This document shows, piece by piece, positions 16,811 through 25,190 of a stretch of DNA of 64,000 bases. The stretch spans positions 51,186 through 115,185 of the forward strand of contig NZ_JBLBVM010000042.1 in NCBI RefSeq assembly GCF_047250385.1. The letters are read 5' to 3'. This stretch comes from Glaciecola sp047250385. Lineage in GTDB: Bacteria; Pseudomonadota; Gammaproteobacteria; Enterobacterales; Alteromonadaceae. The notes under the pieces are model-generated. The model did no database searches, was not told where the DNA came from, and was given only the letters and a program-made list of their open reading frames with translations. How positions within the stretch are numbered: position 1 is the stretch's first letter; the number at the start of each line of letters is the position of its first letter. A program made the translations under genes and the position numbers.

Positions 16811-19044
16811 TGTGTCGAAACTGCCACCGTGAAATGCATTTTACGGCCGCGTAAATCCACACTCTTTAGCAAAACTGTGACACTGTCACCAATTTCATAG
16901 CATACTTTCTTATTCGCTATTTTTTGCTTACTTGCGTCAAAGCTAAAAGCATCACCCGGTAAACTAGTGATACTCACTAAACCTTCCGCGCCCGTGTTTT
17001 CTAAAGCCACAAAAAAACCAGAACTATTCATGCCTGCAATTGATGCCTGAAAAGTTTCACCAATAAATGGTTGCATGTATTTGCACATCAAAGCACTTTC
17101 AACTTCTCTACTTACCGTGTCTGCCAAACGTGACTGCTCAGAGCAATGCTTACTAAGTACTTCGACATCATCAACACTGTATGGATAAGCATTCTTAGAC
17201 ATCGCTTTTGACGCTAAAGTATTGAGCTTTAGATGCCGTAATACACTTTGTAAACTCAATGATTTTTTAGCACCACGTATTTTCGCACGTATCGCTCTAT
17301 GCGTTAACAAATCAGGGTATCGTCTTATCGGCGAGGTGAAATGTGCATACGCATCATAAGCTAAACCGAAGTGGCCCTGGTTTTTGGGCGAATATTCAGC
17401 CTGACTTTGCGAACGAAGTAGTAAGGTTTGAATCACTTTCGCATCAGCGCGATGACTCACCTTCTTCAACAAATCATTGTAATGATGTGAACTTGGCTTA
17501 TCTCCACCACCGAGTGTTAAGCCCTTTTCAGATAGAAAAGCACGTAGCGCTGTTAACTTTTTCTGCTGTGGTCCAGCATGAACTCGAAACAAGCTTGGAA
17601 TTTTATTCGTCTCTAAAAACTGTGCTGTGGCGACATTCGCACACAACATAAATTCTTCTATCATACGGTGAGCGTCGTTGCGTTTTACCGGTGATATATT
17701 GGCAATGTTTTTATGCTTATTCAGTTTAAGTGCGAGTTCTCGCGTTTCAAACTCAATTGCTCCTCGTTGATTACGTTGCTTCAACAAGACTTTAAATAAG
17801 GAGTGTAGATTCTTAACATGCGGCGCAATTGCTGGATTGGATTCCAAAGCGGCTTTGCCTAACTTACTGCTTGGTTTGCAGACCATAGCATTTGCTTGAT
17901 TATAGGTCAGTCGAGCATGTGATTGAATCAAGCCTTCGCTAAACTCAGACTGGGTAACCAAACCCTTCGCATTGATCGACAACTCACACACCATTGCCAA
18001 ACGGTCTTCGTTTGGATTTAAAGAGCACAAACCGTTCGACAGTGATTCTGGCAGCATCGGTACGACTTGATCCGGAAGATAGATAGATGTTGCTCGCTGT
18101 TGAGCTTCAATATCCAGTGCATCATTTGGTAACACATAGTGAGACACATCAGCTATCGCTACCAACAATCGCCAATCACCGGCTTTTGTTTTTTCACAGT
18201 AAACTGCATCATCGAAGTCTCTTGCATCCGCACCATCAATGGTAACAAATGGTAGCTGGCGGTAATCAACACGCGAGGCTTTGTCGGCTTCAGCAACTTG
18301 AGTACCGTGGGTGCTGGCTTCTTCAAGTAAGCTTTTGTCCCACAAACCCGATATGCCATGGCGATGAAGCGCTAATTTGCTCTCGATACCTGCATCGGAA
18401 GGATCACCGAGGACTTCAATTATTTCAGCCTGCGTATCTTGACGAAAGTTAGGATAGCTTGTAATTTTTGCCGTCACATACTGACCTACTCGAGCATCGC
18501 ATAGCTTGCTTTCATCAACTTCAATATGTTGTGAAACCTTGGTGTCGTCAGGTAGCAAAAAGTAAGATTTTCCTTCACGCTGAAGTACACCAACAATTTG
18601 TGTTGTATTGCGTTCTAGCACCTTTATAAGATTGTTGTAAGCGCGTTTTGCGTTCTTATCTGGTTCAATTAGGACTTGTACAAGATCACCATCAAACACA
18701 TGTTTGAGTTGGTTCTTAGGAAGAAACAAGTCTTTTTCAGTATCACTATAAGTGACGAAACCGAAGCCATCTGGATGAATGCTGATAGTGCCACTCACAA
18801 GAGATTCTGGGTCAATGAGTTGATAGCCTCTGCGTTGAAACGACAGTTGACCATCGCGCTCCATTGCACGTAAGCGTCGTCTAAGGGCTTCTTTCTCTTC
18901 TGGGGAATTTAGTGATAATGCATCAGCGATTTGTTCGCGATTTAAGTGCTTTTTCAAGCTACTAAATAGGCTAAGAATAAATTCACGGCCTGGAATGGGG
19001 TTATCGTAAGTTTGGGTACTTGATAATTGTGCGGTTTGATTCAA
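16807..19044 (-). CDS. rnr: Ribonuclease R
   Basis: A 745-residue 3'-5' exoribonuclease of the RNB family. Order: winged-helix HTH (about 20-90), cold-shock domains with GFGFVTY (about 90-230), RNB catalytic domain with the acidic metal cluster in DGADARDFDDAVY (about 270-600) and a C-terminal S1 domain (about 655-740). RNase R degrades structured mRNA, tRNA and rRNA and is needed in the cold. This copy stops directly after the S1 domain and lacks the long lysine-rich tail of the 813-residue E. coli enzyme, which is tied to structured-RNA unwinding and to enzyme stability there. The start is TTG with AAGAGAA upstream. RNase II is the alternative family member, but the HTH and length favour RNase R. 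Confidence 0.92.
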   Translation of the reverse strand: MNQTAQLSSTQTYDNPIPGREFILSLFSSLKKHLNREQIADALSLNSPEEKEALRRRLRAMERDGQLSFQRRGYQLIDPESLVSGTISIHPDGFGFVTYSDTEKDLFLPKNQLKHVFDGDLVQVLIEPDKNAKRAYNNLIKVLERNTTQIVGVLQREGKSYFLLPDDTKVSQHIEVDESKLCDARVGQYVTAKITSYPNFRQDTQAEIIEVLGDPSDAGIESKLALHRHGISGLWDKSLLEEASTHGTQVAEADKASRVDYRQLPFVTIDGADARDFDDAVYCEKTKAGDWRLLVAIADVSHYVLPNDALDIEAQQRATSIYLPDQVVPMLPESLSNGLCSLNPNEDRLAMVCELSINAKGLVTQSEFSEGLIQSHARLTYNQANAMVCKPSSKLGKAALESNPAIAPHVKNLHSLFKVLLKQRNQRGAIEFETRELALKLNKHKNIANISPVKRNDAHRMIEEFMLCANVATAQFLETNKIPSLFRVHAGPQQKKLTALRAFLSEKGLTLGGGDKPSSHHYNDLLKKVSHRADAKVIQTLLLRSQSQAEYSPKNQGHFGLAYDAYAHFTSPIRRYPDLLTHRAIRAKIRGAKKSLSLQSVLRHLKLNTLASKAMSKNAYPYSVDDVEVLSKHCSEQSRLADTVSREVESALMCKYMQPFIGETFQASIAGMNSSGFFVALENTGAEGLVSITSLPGDAFSFDASKQKIANKKVCYEIGDSVTVLLKSVDLRGRKMHFTVAVSTH

Positions 19045-19246
19045 ATTAATAAAATTCTCTTTGAGCCGCCGGTCGCTTTGTAATGGGTATTGTCAAACTA
19101 GGGATAAAATATTCTTAAGGTTGGGAAAATAATACGAATTAAAGCACAGGGCGGAAGGACTCGGTAAGTGAGCCGGTATATTGAAACGAGTTAAGTTGAT
19201 GATGACTCGTTTAAAATTGATCTGTATAAGTTACTTTGTATAAATT

Positions 19247-19276
19247 GTTTCACTCACATTTGCATATGAGTGAAAC
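19247..19276 (-). terminator. Hairpin downstream of the cold-shock gene
   Basis: GTTTCACTCA and TGAGTGAAAC form a perfect 10-bp stem with a 10-base loop, 37 bases after the csp stop codon. In the csp direction it is followed by an A/T-rich stretch but not a strong T run, so it is a plausible, weak terminator. Confidence 0.5.
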
Positions 19277-19312
19277 TATAATTCATTGTTGCTACACGTT
19301 AATTAAAACGTA

Positions 19313-19522
19313 TTAGATGCAAACGATGTTTTCTGCTTGTGGGCCTTTTTGACCTTTAGTCACAGTAAATTCTACGCGTTGACCTTCAGCTAAAGTTTTG
19401 AAACCTTCGCTTACGATTGCGCTGAAATGAGCAAAAACGTCAGGGCCAGATTCTTGTTCGATAAAACCAAAACCTTTATCTTCGTTAAACCATTTTACTG
19501 AACCAGTTGTTGTATTAGACAT
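19313..19522 (-). CDS. CspA-family cold-shock protein
   Basis: A 69-residue single cold-shock domain protein: an RNA/ssDNA chaperone that prevents mRNA secondary structure. RNP1 (KGFGFI) and RNP2 (DVFAHFS) are intact and the length is typical. The start was set at MSNTTTG because of the TAGGATA ribosome site just upstream and the family's usual length; a longer frame to 19582 would add 20 residues of untypical sequence. It has its own near-consensus promoter and a leader of roughly 180 bases, suggesting cold-dependent control at the RNA level. Confidence 0.95.
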   Translation of the reverse strand: MSNTTTGSVKWFNEDKGFGFIEQESGPDVFAHFSAIVSEGFKTLAEGQRVEFTVTKGQKGPQAENIVCI

Positions 19523-19704
19523 AATAGATATCCTAGAAATAATTAAAAAATTGCGCCAAAAAAATTTGTGGCGATTGAGCATGAAGAAAACGAATATTTA
19601 ACTGAGGATAACGCGAAGTATTAAAAATAAACTATTATGACTAGAGTACTACAAATAACAAACATCGAGGGATACACATAAAAAAGGTCTTCTCTCAAAC
19701 CTTG
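19523..19704 (-). promoter_or_regulatory. Long 5' leader of the cold-shock gene
   Basis: About 180 untranslated bases lie between the predicted start of transcription (near 19704) and the csp ATG. Long structured leaders are typical of cold-induced csp genes, where they refold on cooling and expose the ribosome site. The sequence is A/T-rich; I did not fold it. Confidence 0.5.
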
Positions 19705-19710
19705 GGGCGC

Positions 19711-19738
19711 ATCTTAGGCTCTTTAAATGGTATGTCAA
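19711..19738 (-). promoter_or_regulatory. Sigma-70 promoter of the cold-shock gene
   Basis: On the minus strand TTGACA (19738-19733) and TAAGAT (19716-19711) are separated by 16 bases: a perfect -35 box and a five-of-six -10 box, upstream of the csp gene. It is one of the clearest promoters in the window. Confidence 0.75.
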
Positions 19739-19932
19739 GTTAAATCGAAAAAGTAAATTTGTTTAAATTAAAAAAGTACGCTTTGAAAACGACTTAAAAA
19801 ATAGCAAATTGTAAGTTGAACTCATTGCTAAACGAGCAGGATTTTGTGTTTAAAAACATAAAGATTCTTCGCCCAAAAACACCGTCGCATGTTAACATCC
19901 ACCCAATAAACCAAGCCGAAATCTCATCCACT

Positions 19933-20853
19933 ATGACTCATTTTATAATCGCACTGGTACCTGTGCTGATACTTATCTTCATTGGGTATTGCTTAAAGCG
20001 GATTAACTTTATAACCGATGATGTTTGGGCCGGTATCGAAAAACTCACTTACTACGTCATGTTTCCCGCCTTGTTAATTCAGAATATTGGTAGACAAAAT
20101 ATTCATGGCACCCCGTGGCAAGAGATGTTTTTAGTCGTCTTTATTGTATTACTTGTCGCAGCCGTTTCCTTGTTTGCCATGTATAAACTTCAGCCTGAAA
20201 TGAGTGCAAAAACCTATACATCCGTGTTTCAAGGCGGAATTCGCTTTAACACGTACATCGCCTTTTCTATATCGGCCGCTTTTTATGGTAAAGAAGGCTT
20301 AGGCCTAGCGGCCATTAGTGCGGGCTTCATGATCGTCTTTGTCAATTTATTGTGTGTCGGTACCTTTGTATTTTTTGGAAATAATCCATCGTCCAGTGGG
20401 AAGGCCTTCGTTAAGCAAATTTTACTTAATCCACTCATTTTTGCCTGTATTATTGGTTGGTGTTTAAGCTTGTCGGGTGTCGGGCTACCCGGTGTTAGTG
20501 CAGACGTGTTCGAAATTCTCGGTCGAGCAGCACTTCCCATTGGCTTGATGGCCGTGGGCGCAGCTCTGAAGCCAAGGCTTATAAAAGGTCATACAAAAGC
20601 AATTGTTAGTGCAAGTACTATGCAGTTTCTACTCAAACCGGCTTTGGTCATCGTATTATGCAGCGCACTCGGATTATCTACCTTAGTCACCGGTGTGCTT
20701 CTAATCGCATTTATTTCGCCCACAGCACCAAGTGCCTATATACTTGCAAGGCAATTAGGGGGTGATATGGAAGCGATGGCGTCCATTATTACGCTGCAAA
20801 CCATACTCGCGTTTGCCGTCATGCCCTTGTGGGCCTTTTGGTTCTTAGTGTAA
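19933..20853 (+). CDS. AEC-family transporter (auxin efflux carrier/malonate-type permease)
   Basis: A 306-residue inner-membrane transporter with about ten membrane helices in two five-helix halves, typical of the AEC family. Hallmarks are the N-terminal FIGYCLKRINFI, the YYVMFPALL turn and the C-terminal SPTAPSAYILARQLGGD motif close to family consensus. Family members move small dicarboxylates or other organic anions; the substrate here is open. The start was placed at the ATG that begins MTHFIIALVPV; an upstream frame to 19816 would add a charged 39-residue tail before the first helix, unusual in the family. The next gene follows after 45 bases, probably as an operon. Confidence 0.88.
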   Translation: MTHFIIALVPVLILIFIGYCLKRINFITDDVWAGIEKLTYYVMFPALLIQNIGRQNIHGTPWQEMFLVVFIVLLVAAVSLFAMYKLQPEMSAKTYTSVFQGGIRFNTYIAFSISAAFYGKEGLGLAAISAGFMIVFVNLLCVGTFVFFGNNPSSSGKAFVKQILLNPLIFACIIGWCLSLSGVGLPGVSADVFEILGRAALPIGLMAVGAALKPRLIKGHTKAIVSASTMQFLLKPALVIVLCSALGLSTLVTGVLLIAFISPTAPSAYILARQLGGDMEAMASIITLQTILAFAVMPLWAFWFLV

Positions 20854-20898
20854 TCACCCTCGATATCTTTTCAGCTCTTAAAAGGAACAATATTTAGT

Positions 20899-22455
20899 AT
20901 GCCGCAAACTGATTCAGCTGTGATATTCAAGAATGGCCAGCGCATGTCGAATAGATTTATGTTAGCTCCGCTTACCAATGGCCAAAGTCATGATGACGGA
21001 AAGCTATCAGATGAAGAATACCATTGGTTAACGATGCGTGCTGAAGGCGGTTTTGGCTTAACCATGACTTGTGCTTCACATGTTCAATTTATAGGTAAAG
21101 GATTTGCTGGCCAATTGGGAATTTATGACGATGCACATATTGATGGGCACAAACGTTTAGCAGCCGCAATAAAATCGAATGATAGTTTAGCCATAATTCA
21201 ATTGCATCACGCCGGTATGCGCTCGCCTGAAGATGAAATTCAAGAACAGCCTGTATCCGCATCAGATATCGAAAAGCATAATGCCCGAGCATTGTCGTTG
21301 CTTGAAGTGCAGCAATTACGTGATGACTTCATTGCCGCTGCGCGCAGAGCTCAAATAAGTGGTTATGATGGCATTGAGGTACATGGCGCACATGGCTATA
21401 TCCTTAGCCAGTTCTTAAGTGCTGAGATCAACAAACGTAACGACGAATATGGCGGTGATTTACAAAATAGAGCAAGGCTTCTTTTCGAAATAATCGATGG
21501 AATTAGAGTCGCGTGCGGAGCTGATTTTTTATTGGGTGTGCGCCTATCGCCTGAACGCTTTGGCATGCAATTGAGCGAAATGAAAACTCTGTGTCAGCAA
21601 CTTGTTGATGAACATGATATCGATTTTATCGACCTTTCACTTTGGGATGTTTTTAAACAAACGGAAGAAGTGCAGCATCAAAGCAAAAGCTTGTTGGAAC
21701 ACTTTACTGAAATCGATTACAAAGACGTAAAGTTGACTGTTGCAGGCAAAATTAATACAGGTAAAGATGTTCAAGCAATATTAGATGCCGGTGTCGATTT
21801 CGTTACTATTGGCCGAGCGGCAATTCTGCATCACGACTTCCCAAAGTTAGTGATCAGCAATCTTGATTTTGAGCCTGTAAAACTCCCCGTTAGCGAGGCG
21901 TATCTAGCGCAAGAAGGTTTAAGTGAGAAATTCATTACCTATATGAAAAACTGGGATGGCTTCGTTGCCTCACCTTTTCATTATGAAACCACGTATACAT
22001 TGGATAAAAGCCACTTTAGTGAAACCTTCGACGAATCAATGACCCAGAACAGAACCGGGAAGGCATATTTTAAATCTATAGGTTTAGCATTGGCAGGATT
22101 CGCCATTCTCCTATTCACCGATTTTAGCCCCTACGTAGCTTGGTTTCTTGTTGCTATAGGCGGCGTTGATGCGCTCGGTATCTACTACCGAAAACCTTGG
22201 TGGCTAGCAAGACAAATGGTCAGTCAGGCCGCAAATAACAAACTAAGCTTAAGCATCGACGAGAATGGCGTAATGAGTAAATCGTTCGCTGTTGAAAGTC
22301 GCTTAGCATGGTCAGAGATTGAGAGGATAGAGCGAACTAAACAGGGTTGGTTGCTTTATTATCCTGCGGGAAGAAGCTACCTATCGGCTCGTTGCTTGTC
22401 TGAAGAAGCGAATAAGTTTGTGAGTGAACAAGCTGCGTTGAAATTAAAACAATAG
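20899..22455 (+). CDS. Old Yellow Enzyme-family flavin oxidoreductase fused to a two-TM/YcxB-like tail
   Basis: A 518-residue fusion. Residues 1-350 form a complete NADH:flavin oxidoreductase TIM barrel with NRFMLAPLTNGQS, HHAGMRS, EVHGAHGYILSQFLS and GRAAILH, all consistent with FMN binding and an ene-reductase activity. After residue 385 two hydrophobic helices (about 392-408 and 411-428) and a soluble end follow. The last 70 residues (SIDENGVMSKS, then RLAWSEIERIER) look like the YcxB-like domain found on small membrane proteins. The enzyme would thus be tethered to the inner membrane. Ordinary members stop near 360-400 residues. SD AAAGGAAC precedes the ATG. Likely co-transcribed with the AEC transporter. 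Confidence 0.88.
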   Translation: MPQTDSAVIFKNGQRMSNRFMLAPLTNGQSHDDGKLSDEEYHWLTMRAEGGFGLTMTCASHVQFIGKGFAGQLGIYDDAHIDGHKRLAAAIKSNDSLAIIQLHHAGMRSPEDEIQEQPVSASDIEKHNARALSLLEVQQLRDDFIAAARRAQISGYDGIEVHGAHGYILSQFLSAEINKRNDEYGGDLQNRARLLFEIIDGIRVACGADFLLGVRLSPERFGMQLSEMKTLCQQLVDEHDIDFIDLSLWDVFKQTEEVQHQSKSLLEHFTEIDYKDVKLTVAGKINTGKDVQAILDAGVDFVTIGRAAILHHDFPKLVISNLDFEPVKLPVSEAYLAQEGLSEKFITYMKNWDGFVASPFHYETTYTLDKSHFSETFDESMTQNRTGKAYFKSIGLALAGFAILLFTDFSPYVAWFLVAIGGVDALGIYYRKPWWLARQMVSQAANNKLSLSIDENGVMSKSFAVESRLAWSEIERIERTKQGWLLYYPAGRSYLSARCLSEEANKFVSEQAALKLKQ

Positions 22456-22478
22456 CAGCTTTCCCAGCCACTCCCTAA

Positions 22479-22508
22479 CCGTCGTTCTTGCGCAGGCAAG
22501 AACCTCCC
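22479..22508 (-). repeat. Palindromic repeat, copy 3 (inverted, variant stem)
   Basis: GTTCTTGC (22484-22491) and GCAAGAAC (22496-22503) form an 8-bp stem around GCAG. Read on the minus strand the unit is GGAGG, stem, CTGC loop, stem, CGACG: the same frame as the two copies at 63.8 kb (GAGG, CTGC loop, TGACG). Three stem positions differ from those copies, each with the matching change in the other arm. Lies just after the OYE gene. Confidence 0.75.
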
Positions 22509-22646
22509 AAACCCCAAAGAAGAATCTCAAACACAAGCAAAATGGACTTTTCACCAATTCGACCTATGCTTAATATGAAGTCACTTAACGGAGTTTGCAG
22601 CTCGTTACAAAGCAGACAATAATACTTTTACCTCAAAGGACTAAGT

Positions 22647-23615
22647 ATGAAACACAGCGGAGTGGATAAGCCAACAGCACAAGGCTTGTTGGCCTTAAAG
22701 CAGCGAATTGCCGATCATAAAATCGTTCCTTCAATTAAAGACAAAACTATCAACCTTGCCACGTGGAATATTCGCGAATTCGGCAGAAAAACACGATTAG
22801 ATTCATCAATTCATTTTATTGCCGAAATTCTCAGTCAATTTGATTTGATTGCAATTACAGAGTTACGCAAAAACCTCGACGATTTAAAGCGTGTGATGAA
22901 AGTGTTAGGTCCCTATTGGGATGTTATCTATTCTGACTATGTTGCTGATTGGGGCGGTAACTGGGAGCGCATAGCTTACGTTTATGACAAGCGAAACGTC
23001 CGCTTCACTGGTTTAGCTGCTGAAGCTGACTCGCCTCGAAAAAAGAACAAACGAACGGGCGAATATGAAACTGAATTCGATTGGTGGCGAAAGCCTTATA
23101 TCGCCTCGTTTAAATCGGGTAATTTTGACTTCGTGTTAATTTCAGCACATATTCGCTGGGGTAAAAGTGGGCGCGCTAGAGTAAAGCCGCTTAAATTGCT
23201 AGCTGAGTGGGTAGAAAAACGTAGATCAGATGTGCATACCGATGACACCGACCTTATCGTGATGGGCGATTTCAACATTCCCAGAGTGGGCGATTCATTA
23301 TACAAAGCCATCACCAGCAAAGGGATGAAAGCCCCAGAAGCACTGCTTGGATTGAAACATGGTTCAAACCTCGCAAAAAATAAACGTTACGATCAAATCC
23401 TCCACCATCCTAGCTACACAAATTGTTTTACTAATCACGCTGGTGTACTCGACTTCTATGCCAATGACATCGCTTCGTTATTTCCTGAACAAAACATGTC
23501 TAAACGTGCCTTCACTTATCAACTATCCGATCATTTACCCTTATGGATTCAGATTGCAGTTGATACTGAGAAAGAAGAGCTGGAAGCAATTGTATTGAAT
23601 GATACGGACAACTAG
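22647..23615 (+). CDS. Endonuclease/exonuclease/phosphatase (EEP) family protein
   Basis: A 322-residue protein of the DNase I/EEP fold. The metal-site motifs appear in order: ATWNIREFG (Asn), AITELR (Glu), SAHIRWG (His), VMGDFNIPR (Asp-x-Asn) and SDHLPLW (terminal Asp-His). Members cut DNA or remove phosphates from nucleic acids, lipids or inositols; substrate cannot be read from this sequence. No signal peptide, so cytoplasmic. AAAGGACTAAGTATG is a good start. It stands alone after the repeat unit. The C-terminal 25 residues (acidic) are outside the fold. Confidence 0.88.
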   Translation: MKHSGVDKPTAQGLLALKQRIADHKIVPSIKDKTINLATWNIREFGRKTRLDSSIHFIAEILSQFDLIAITELRKNLDDLKRVMKVLGPYWDVIYSDYVADWGGNWERIAYVYDKRNVRFTGLAAEADSPRKKNKRTGEYETEFDWWRKPYIASFKSGNFDFVLISAHIRWGKSGRARVKPLKLLAEWVEKRRSDVHTDDTDLIVMGDFNIPRVGDSLYKAITSKGMKAPEALLGLKHGSNLAKNKRYDQILHHPSYTNCFTNHAGVLDFYANDIASLFPEQNMSKRAFTYQLSDHLPLWIQIAVDTEKEELEAIVLNDTDN

Positions 23616-23917
23616 ATTAACGCAAGTTATCCTGAATCTATCCCATAAAACCAAGCATGCCGAAAGCAAAAAAAGTTATTAATTATCGAAACCTCAGGGT
23701 CTTTGATTTATTGGCTTGCAATTTGCTACATATCCTTAGCAGTGTTTGTGAATCTAACATCGCAATACTCAAAACTATTGAGCGGATTTGAATTGTTATA
23801 CAACGAAGTTCGATAGTGCATTTTGAAATGATTGAATACGACAGCAACTCAATTGAGCGTTTTGAATTCAATTATCATCAGTCGGCCTTGTAACTGAGGC
23901 CCTATTTTGGAGGCAGT
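23616..23917. other. 302-base gap with an imperfect direct repeat
   Basis: No gene. ATTGAGCGGATTTGAATT (23777-23794) recurs as ATTGAGCGTTTTGAATT (23852-23868), 75 bases on, with one gap and few mismatches. It lies before the sulfur-type cluster and could be a regulator's double site or simple chance in AT-rich DNA. Confidence 0.35.
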
Positions 23918-24148
23918 ATGTCATCAAGTAAAATATCAGCAGAGCGAGCGTTAACGGCATTTGCAGGGATTATGATTTTAATATCAGTTGCACTTACGGT
24001 ATGGATTCATCCCAACTTTGTTTGGTTCACCGTTTTTATCGGCGCCAACTTATTTCAACAAAGCTTCACCGGTTTTTGCCCAGCGACCATTATTTTGAAA
24101 AAAGTATTCGGCTTCAAAACCGAAAAGGAACTAGCGACGAGCAGCTAG
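23918..24148 (+). CDS. DUF2892-family small membrane protein
   Basis: A 76-residue protein with two membrane helices, matching the C-terminal part of YgaP-like rhodanese proteins (DUF2892): start SAERALTAFAGIMIL, second helix FVWFTVFIGANLFQQSFTG, then FCPATIILKK. Such proteins often stand next to sulfide:quinone reductases and rhodaneses, and here the next reading frame is a remnant of just such a reductase. A very good GGAGG site precedes the ATG. The precise role is unknown; membrane handling of sulfur compounds is a common guess. Confidence 0.82.
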   Translation: MSSSKISAERALTAFAGIMILISVALTVWIHPNFVWFTVFIGANLFQQSFTGFCPATIILKKVFGFKTEKELATSS

Positions 24149-24370
24149 TTGTTACATGTTTCGGAGCCAAAACCAATCACCAAAACTGACATAAACGTCA
24201 CAAATAGAGACAAATTTGTCAATGGAATCCAAACAACGAGATTTGTGCTATCCAGAAAATTCGTAATTTACCATTGTAAACATATGCTTGAATAAGTGGC
24301 ACGAGTCTTGTTAACAAGTATTTCTCAAACTATAGATTACGCTCGTCTCATTATAAAAATAGGAATAATC

Positions 24371-24490
24371 ATGGCTAAGATTGTTTTGTTAGGCGCGGGT
24401 ACAGGCGGTATACCTGCGGCATATGAAACAAAAGAAATACTGGCCAACGATTATGTTCTGAAAGCGTTTGGTATTGAGCGTTTAGGATAG
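24371..24490 (+). pseudogene. Internally deleted sulfide:quinone reductase-like gene (39 codons left)
   Basis: The 39-residue frame begins MAKIVLLGAGTGGIPAAYE, the typical FAD-binding N-terminus of bacterial sulfide:quinone oxidoreductases, and after about 27 residues passes directly to YVLKAFGIERLG, which resembles the last residues of the same family. About 90% of the roughly 400-430-residue enzyme appears removed by an in-frame deletion that left start, ribosome site (AGGAA) and stop in place. It cannot bind FAD or oxidise sulfide. It sits between DUF2892 and DUF3365 genes, the expected neighbours of a working copy. An assembly collapse is the alternative to a biological deletion. Confidence 0.72.
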
Positions 24491-24508
24491 CAATAAGGTG
24501 AACTAATA

Positions 24509-25099
24509 ATGAAAAATATACTTGTCTATGCATCGCTTTTTAGCGCCTTATATTCGCCAATTTCAGCTTATGCGGATACTGGTATTGGCGAGCAAAAACA
24601 GAAGGAAGAGCTAACTCAGCAAGCGAAGTTGAAAATGAAAGCGTTCGCATCTCAACTTAAAACTGAATTGCTTGCTGCCATCCAGACTGGAGGTCTAGAA
24701 GCCGGTGTGGAAGTTTGTCACTCCAAAGCACCTAAAATTGCACAGAGTCTGTCTACAGATAACTGGACTGTAGCACGAACCAGTCTTAAAACACGCAATT
24801 TGCAAAATAAACCCGATCAATGGGAATCCGATTCCCTAGCCTTATTTGACAAAAATTATAAGGAAGGTGTCAAAGCAGCAGACCTTGTCGTTAGTTCATT
24901 AGAGGAAGATCGTTTTCGCCTGATGAAAGCGATACCGATGGATAATGTTTGTCTTGCTTGCCACGGCAGCAATATCGATCCTAAACTACAAAAGACGATT
25001 CAAAAGTATTATCCAGAAGACCGAGCGATTGGGTTTTCTATGGAAGATATTAGAGGCGCATTTACCTTGCAAAAAGACCTTAGTCAAAACGCTGAATAA
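24509..25099 (+). CDS. Exported mono-haem c-type protein (DUF3365/Tll0287-like)
   Basis: A 196-residue periplasmic protein. Residues 1-22 form a signal peptide (SLFSALYSPISAYA). One CxxCH haem site, VCLACHG, lies near residue 147; a second Cys-His pair (EVCHSKAP) lies near residue 70 and may give a distal ligand. The layout matches DUF3365 haem proteins, thought to be sensor or electron-transfer modules. It follows the deleted sulfide:quinone reductase by 18 bases, in the same orientation, so probably once shared its operon and received or sensed electrons from sulfide oxidation; that is inference. Confidence 0.85.
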   Translation: MKNILVYASLFSALYSPISAYADTGIGEQKQKEELTQQAKLKMKAFASQLKTELLAAIQTGGLEAGVEVCHSKAPKIAQSLSTDNWTVARTSLKTRNLQNKPDQWESDSLALFDKNYKEGVKAADLVVSSLEEDRFRLMKAIPMDNVCLACHGSNIDPKLQKTIQKYYPEDRAIGFSMEDIRGAFTLQKDLSQNAE

Positions 25100-25190
25100 A
25101 ATTGCGAGTGGTGAAGGTCTTGAGTTTTGAGAATGCAACTTTGCGTGGTCTGTTGCAAGCCTAGTGAAAACCAATAAAGTGCACTATTCG

